A stretch of DNA of 64,000 nt from Vanilla planifolia (lineage: Eukaryota; Streptophyta; Magnoliopsida; Asparagales; Orchidaceae): NCBI GenBank assembly GCA_023846275.1, contig JAIUJO010000164.1, positions 372,001 to 436,000 of the forward strand. The letters run 5' to 3'. Each line of letters starts with the position of its first letter. Position 1 is the first letter of the stretch. A model generated the notes under the pieces. That model was not told the DNA's origin and did no database searches. It worked only from the letters and a program-made list of their open reading frames with translations. Shown in pieces: positions 59,726 through 64,000 of this stretch. The position numbers were made by a program, and so were the translations under genes.

Positions 59726-62700
59726 AATTGATGTATCTACCTTGTAGAATAAATGTAAACTGACATCTTCCCAGCTAATCATCTTTGACCAACACCACCA
59801 CCACCAATCTCCATCCATATTCCTCATAAACATTTTTGCAAAATTCATATAGGACATCCATACTAACTTGTTTCGCTAAGCCCTCCAATATTGTAATACA
59901 AAATGGCTAATCCATATAATCCTTATTCGTGGTTCCCAGTTGCAAATCTTACTAAATCGAAGGAACTCATCTTAGTGACCATACTCTCTATAATAGCCAA
60001 ATTAGTAATGTGACACCTTTTCACTAATAGATTCAACATAATTCAATGAGCTCCCTCCTCAAATAATCACTTTTTATACCTTATAGATAATATTTTAGTA
60101 AGAAAGATTGTTGTAATTCCTTTTCACTTAAGTGCCAAATGTTTAAGACTATGTAGTGACTCCACCTGTCATTGATGCTTGAACTCCTGATGCCTCACTA
60201 CTTGGACTTACTTAAATAGTCATGAGTCTAAGTTGAAGGAGAACTCTTGCCCTTATAAACATACTAACATAATTCATTCGGGTCCACCAATTGAAGATGT
60301 TTCTTAAGGTCAACAAACTATTACTTCCAATAAGCACTTGATGTAGTAGACTAATATAAAAAGTTGCCATACCAATAATTGTCATAGTAGTTTATATAAC
60401 AACAATTATTTGTCTAGTCCTTAGGAAAATTAAGGAATGCAAAGCTTGAAATCCATTACAATTTATACTTTCCCTATGTAGAGTATAGCCCCAAAAATTT
60501 TTCTTCCCTTTGTTGCCTATCTAAAATGTACCTTTGTTATAGATGAAGAATAATGCATAACAGTTTATCACTACAACCAGTATAAAAGTAGTCTTGCTTA
60601 CCTTGTCATCACAGCTATGGCCAAGCACAACCCTAGCCTAAACCTTATCTAGCAATATAAACCCACTGCATGCAATGGAACATGTCTAAACTTTTTGCCA
60701 TGTAAGCTTCATGCACTCAATAGAAATACAACAGTAGAACAACCTCCTTGCCATTGCCTCCCTGAGCTATAGTACCCTTTCTTCATGTCAAGGTAAAACC
60801 TTGAGTAATTCAAAATATATTTTCCAAGTGATCCTAATAACAACATAGCAATTTGTAGTTCCAAAAAAACTTTTTATGAGAAGCTATTGATCCATGTTTT
60901 GCCAATTCCTATATTCTCTTTCCTTATCACTGTTATTTCTTTTAAGTTTCTAAACTATTTGTGAGTAACCCCTCTACTCATTTTTTGTCATTATCTTAAA
61001 CAAATACCTTGCATAGTACCTTTCCAAAAAATCTAGGTGATATCATTGATGTGAATGGAATAAGCTTTTGTGAGAATTCCACCTACTTCTCCTAAGTCTA
61101 CATCATATTCTTAAAGAATTGTTATGGTCTTCATCCACTCCCTTGTTGCTTGATGGACTCTGATTTTTGTTAGAAATAAGTTCAACATCCTCTTATACTT
61201 TTTGCTTCAATTCTTATTCAATCCTAGATGTACCTCTACTACTCCCATCATACTTGGCTTTGGATCTACCCCTCTGCATTACTTGCCCCATATCCTCAAG
61301 CTTGTAATGCTTACCAATCTCGTACTTGCACATTGCTTTGCCTATCAGGATCCATCGCTACTGTGCTTCTACAATCATCCTCATCTTCCTTGGTTGAAGA
61401 ACCACCCAAGGCCTAAATCCTTGTCTCTTCTCATCATGATTTTCTATTCCTGTTTGCATCAATATAAACCCCACATTTTTGTCTTCATCATGTCCTTTCA
61501 TTGAAGGACATTAGCTCAACAATAGAAACAGTGTGGAATAGCTCGTTGGTATGCAAGCCTTGGATGCTTTTTCTAACCCACCCCAAATAATGCAAATAAA
61601 GGGAAGACTCTCATACTCAAACTATTGAAATGATTGGCCCAATGGACCATTAAACCACATTCCCATCGTAAGTGGCTTTGTAAGGTTCAATATTGCACTT
61701 ACTCAAGCAAAATATAAGCATTTCAAGGCTACGATCCTACCAACAATCTAAATAGCAACACCTATAGGTTCGATAATGCTCAAAATATTCTTTGTCCTAA
61801 TAAACAAGCTTGAGTTTAAAAAAGTAAATCCAAATTGGAGCACAAATAATTGTTAAAGAACCTCATTTAAATTTAAGTGCCTACATTTCCAACAACACTA
61901 CAAGGCAAAAAACTTACCATAGTCCTCCTTTCCAAACTAAATCTTTATCTTTAACTGAATTAAAATGCAAGTAGAAATCTTAGCAATGCATTGACTGGAC
62001 AAACAATCATTGTACACCATACCAACATGGTTGAATTGGTGGTTATGAATCTGATGATCACATGCATCATTTGAAAGATGAATCTCATCATTAGTTATAA
62101 AACAAGTATCCCTTGATGAGAGCATCTTCATATCTAAATTTGTTTATCTCTCTAAGTAATTAATAAAGGGATCTCCTATGGGAGTATTACTATCAAAATT
62201 CATTCTCCCTCTTAAAAGAGCTTCCTTGATGCTTACCTTACCTAGATTATGTATTATATGGTTCCCATTGAAAAGTTTTTCTTCTACTTACATTGCATCA
62301 CTATCACAAACACTTTGTATGTAATGACATAAATCAATCTCATTAATAGCAATGGGACATGTAGCATTCACCTGTGAGGCAATACATAATCCAATATGTT
62401 CATTCATCTTCCTTTCATTATTTAGTTTATTCAACTTTTCCTCCTTTTTACTATTCCTATTCAATGGTTAATTCCTCTATTAATGAATTTTGTAGCCCTA
62501 AAGAAACACCCTCATTATCCACAAGCATATTCTCATCAAAATAGGACTCTTCAAACTATGACGTTTCCATTGATGTTGCACAATTATTCCCCGCACTTCC
62601 CTGTTCTCCACTACCACTATTCATTAAAGCTTGAATCATAAGATTATTCCCAAGGTCCAAAATTGCCACAGAATTGTCACCTGTAAGGTTTTATACATCT

Positions 62701-62869
62701 TCACTCACCACTCGTGTTGGGAATAATTGAACCGAGCTACCCTTTATCTTTTTTGTAATATTTAGAGATTTCTTTCCTATGATTTGTCACTACTCACAGT
62801 GTACTTAGAGAATAGTGTATCCAAGTCCATTTTTATGGACCATAAAAAATGAAACAAAACACCTTATAG

Positions 62870-64000
62870 TAAGATCCCAACTCTAGTTAGAACAAAAATT
62901 CTTCCATGCCATCACCAGTGACATTATCCTCTTAGGCACATATCAGCTTCCCATTGTCCATACTTTACCAATGTTACTAGTGCTACAAATATCTCTAACT
63001 TCTCACATCATTAATGTATCCAACGTTTCACAGCACCAACATCTCCATTGTTTGACACTAGCAACATCTATAAAATCATTGGGTTTCCTCAATAAAGAAT
63101 TGCAAAAAGCCTATAACATACAGTCATTATGGAGGTTTAGACATAAAGTTAGAAGTTAGATGACAAATAAGTGGTCTGGGAAGGGGTATTTCCCAATCCC
63201 ATACAAAATCATATGAAGAGCATGATGCATAACACAATGAGTTGCATAGTTTCCTTGATATCATATATTGGAAACTTTGATCGATTGCAAACCCTTCACA
63301 AATTTAACAACACTTTGAAAATTGCTCTTAGAAGAGGTAGATGCCAACATCCTCCTCACCTTAGCAATGGGTATTGTAAAGCTAGATTCATTTTTTTGTT
63401 GCATGAATTTTAGGAATTAGCATTCTAAGAATACCCCTGGCTTCATGAATGGCATTAGTTTTATTGGTGGAGGGTACTCTTAAAATCCTCATTTTGTTAA
63501 GAACAGTAATTTGCTTGCCCAAGTGATCCTAAACAATTATGTCATTTCCATAATAAGGTTTGGCTTTCTCTACTACTTCACAATTATGCTTTACCCACCC
63601 CATTGGAGGAGTCCAATAAGAGGATTCATATAGCCCCTAAAGGTTGTAAGAACTCCTACTGGATGGGTTAAGATGAGTAGTTGTAACAACTTCTATCTAA
63701 ATTCTTCTTTCAAGAGCAATGAGGTTAAACACATTATCCTCATATTCTTGGGATTTCTATTAATCCAAAGCTTATATAGTATAATAGAAATAAACTTGAT
63801 TTGTTATGATGCACTAGCAGCCAAATATTAATCTCAATCTAGTTCAATTGCTTCTTTAACAATCTAGAATGCATGTCATTTTTCATTCTAGCACTAAGAT
63901 TTTCAATTGTGAAATTACTACCTATATATCTTACACAAAGTAACATTCCCAAAAGCAAAACATAATATCTTCCTCCACCATATAACCCCATAGGAAAAAT
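62870..64000 (-). mobile_element. LINE E: 3' end of a further plant L1-type element, cut by the window
   Basis: The 3' region (62,870-63,300) matches the 3' regions of B1, B3 and D2. An RNase H domain (63,620-63,380) follows to the right. The element continues beyond position 64,000, where RT and endonuclease would be expected. It is head to tail with D2; its join near 62,870 resembles the B2-B3 join near 41,270. Confidence 0.82.
63380..63622 (-). pseudogene. RNase H domain remnant of LINE E
   Basis: The - strand reads YWTPPMGWVKHNCEVVEK, an almost canonical WTPPxxGWxKxNxD opening with the catalytic Asp now Glu or shifted. Then come NDIIV-stop-DHLGKQITVLNK, MRILRVPSTNKTNAIHEARG (conserved Glu helix) and ILRMLIPKIHATKK. 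The single in-frame stop replaces the Arg of the VIRD motif (CGA to TGA is the simplest route). This is the clearest N-terminal RNase H motif in the window. Confidence 0.87.

Larger units (their letters stand above)
55400..62870 (-). mobile_element. LINE D2: near full-length plant L1-type element (~7.4 kb)
   Basis: This is the most complete LINE here. Right to left, it has a gag region (about 62,800-61,350) ending in a basic tail read as PWVVLQPRKMRMI near 61,410. The gag/endonuclease junction (about 60,950-60,300) and the endonuclease follow, with its GDFN equivalent at 59,020-58,950. RT (about 57,970-57,540), a C-terminal connection, RNase H (56,273-55,959) and the 3' region to about 55,500 complete it. 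This is the standard gag-EN-RT-RNase H layout. Stops and frameshifts are dense. It sits head to tail between D1 and E. Confidence 0.87.

Noticed and set aside
1..64000. Fungal genome with RIP-type mutation
   Set aside because: The C-to-T pattern would fit, but the LINEs have plant-type features (DUF4283-like gag, zf-RVT, C-terminal RNase H of the WTPPxxGWxKxN type), and the rRNA follows plant sequence.
1..64000. CRISPR arrays, bacterial operons, riboswitches, tRNA genes
   Set aside because: None seen. The sequence is eukaryotic repeat DNA, and no cloverleaf or TTCGANNC box in a tRNA context was found by eye.

Overview
The window looks like heterochromatic or rDNA-derived DNA from a flowering plant with a repeat-rich genome. 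It is very AT-rich. The longest open frame is 107 codons, and no intact protein gene is visible. Two sequence families dominate the right-hand 46 kb: decayed 45S ribosomal DNA on the + strand, and decayed L1-type LINE retrotransposons of the plant gag/endonuclease/RT/zf-RVT/RNase H type on the - strand. ITS1 and ITS2, at roughly 220-240 bp each, fit an angiosperm better than a conifer. The LINE domains are also plant-type. All rRNA and LINE identifications come from matching by eye to remembered consensus sequences, so boundaries are good to about 10-50 bp.

Layout, left to right. (1) 1-18,255 is non-rDNA: two blocks of a degenerate ~400-bp AT-rich tandem satellite (1-2,470 and 9,350-13,500), a tandemly duplicated ~1.2-kb block carrying RNase H remnants (about 4,740-7,330), a probable Copia-type solo LTR (16,880-17,220), and several kilobases in which nothing is recognisable. 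(2) 18,255-22,612: 3' half of a 26S pseudogene, a complete 1.8-kb intergenic spacer (IGS), and the first ~1 kb of an 18S pseudogene. (3) 22,613-25,925: LINE A. (4) 25,926-29,745: 26S pseudogene lacking its 5' quarter, plus the start of its IGS. (5) 29,746-43,900: LINE fragments in head-to-tail order (B0, B1, B2, B3). (6) 43,905-52,080: the best rDNA unit, with 18S 3' part, ITS1, 5.8S, ITS2, an essentially full-length 26S, and an IGS with about ten ~300-bp subrepeats. (7) 52,080-64,000: LINEs D1, D2 (near full length, ~7.4 kb) and the 3' part of E.

The most interesting pattern is that LINE DNA meets 18S rDNA at the same place in the gene (about nucleotide 1,090-1,100) on two independent sides: the 18S running into LINE A stops there at ~22,612, and the 18S emerging from LINE B3 resumes there at ~43,905. 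All LINEs lie antisense to the rRNA, and neighbouring LINEs abut head to tail at similar junctions. I read this as a fossil ribosomal array invaded by a LINE family with a preferred 18S site, later eroded by deletions and C-to-T/G-to-A decay. The model predicts that an 18S 3' part resumes just beyond the right edge of the window, after LINE E. Nothing here appears able to make functional rRNA or LINE protein.
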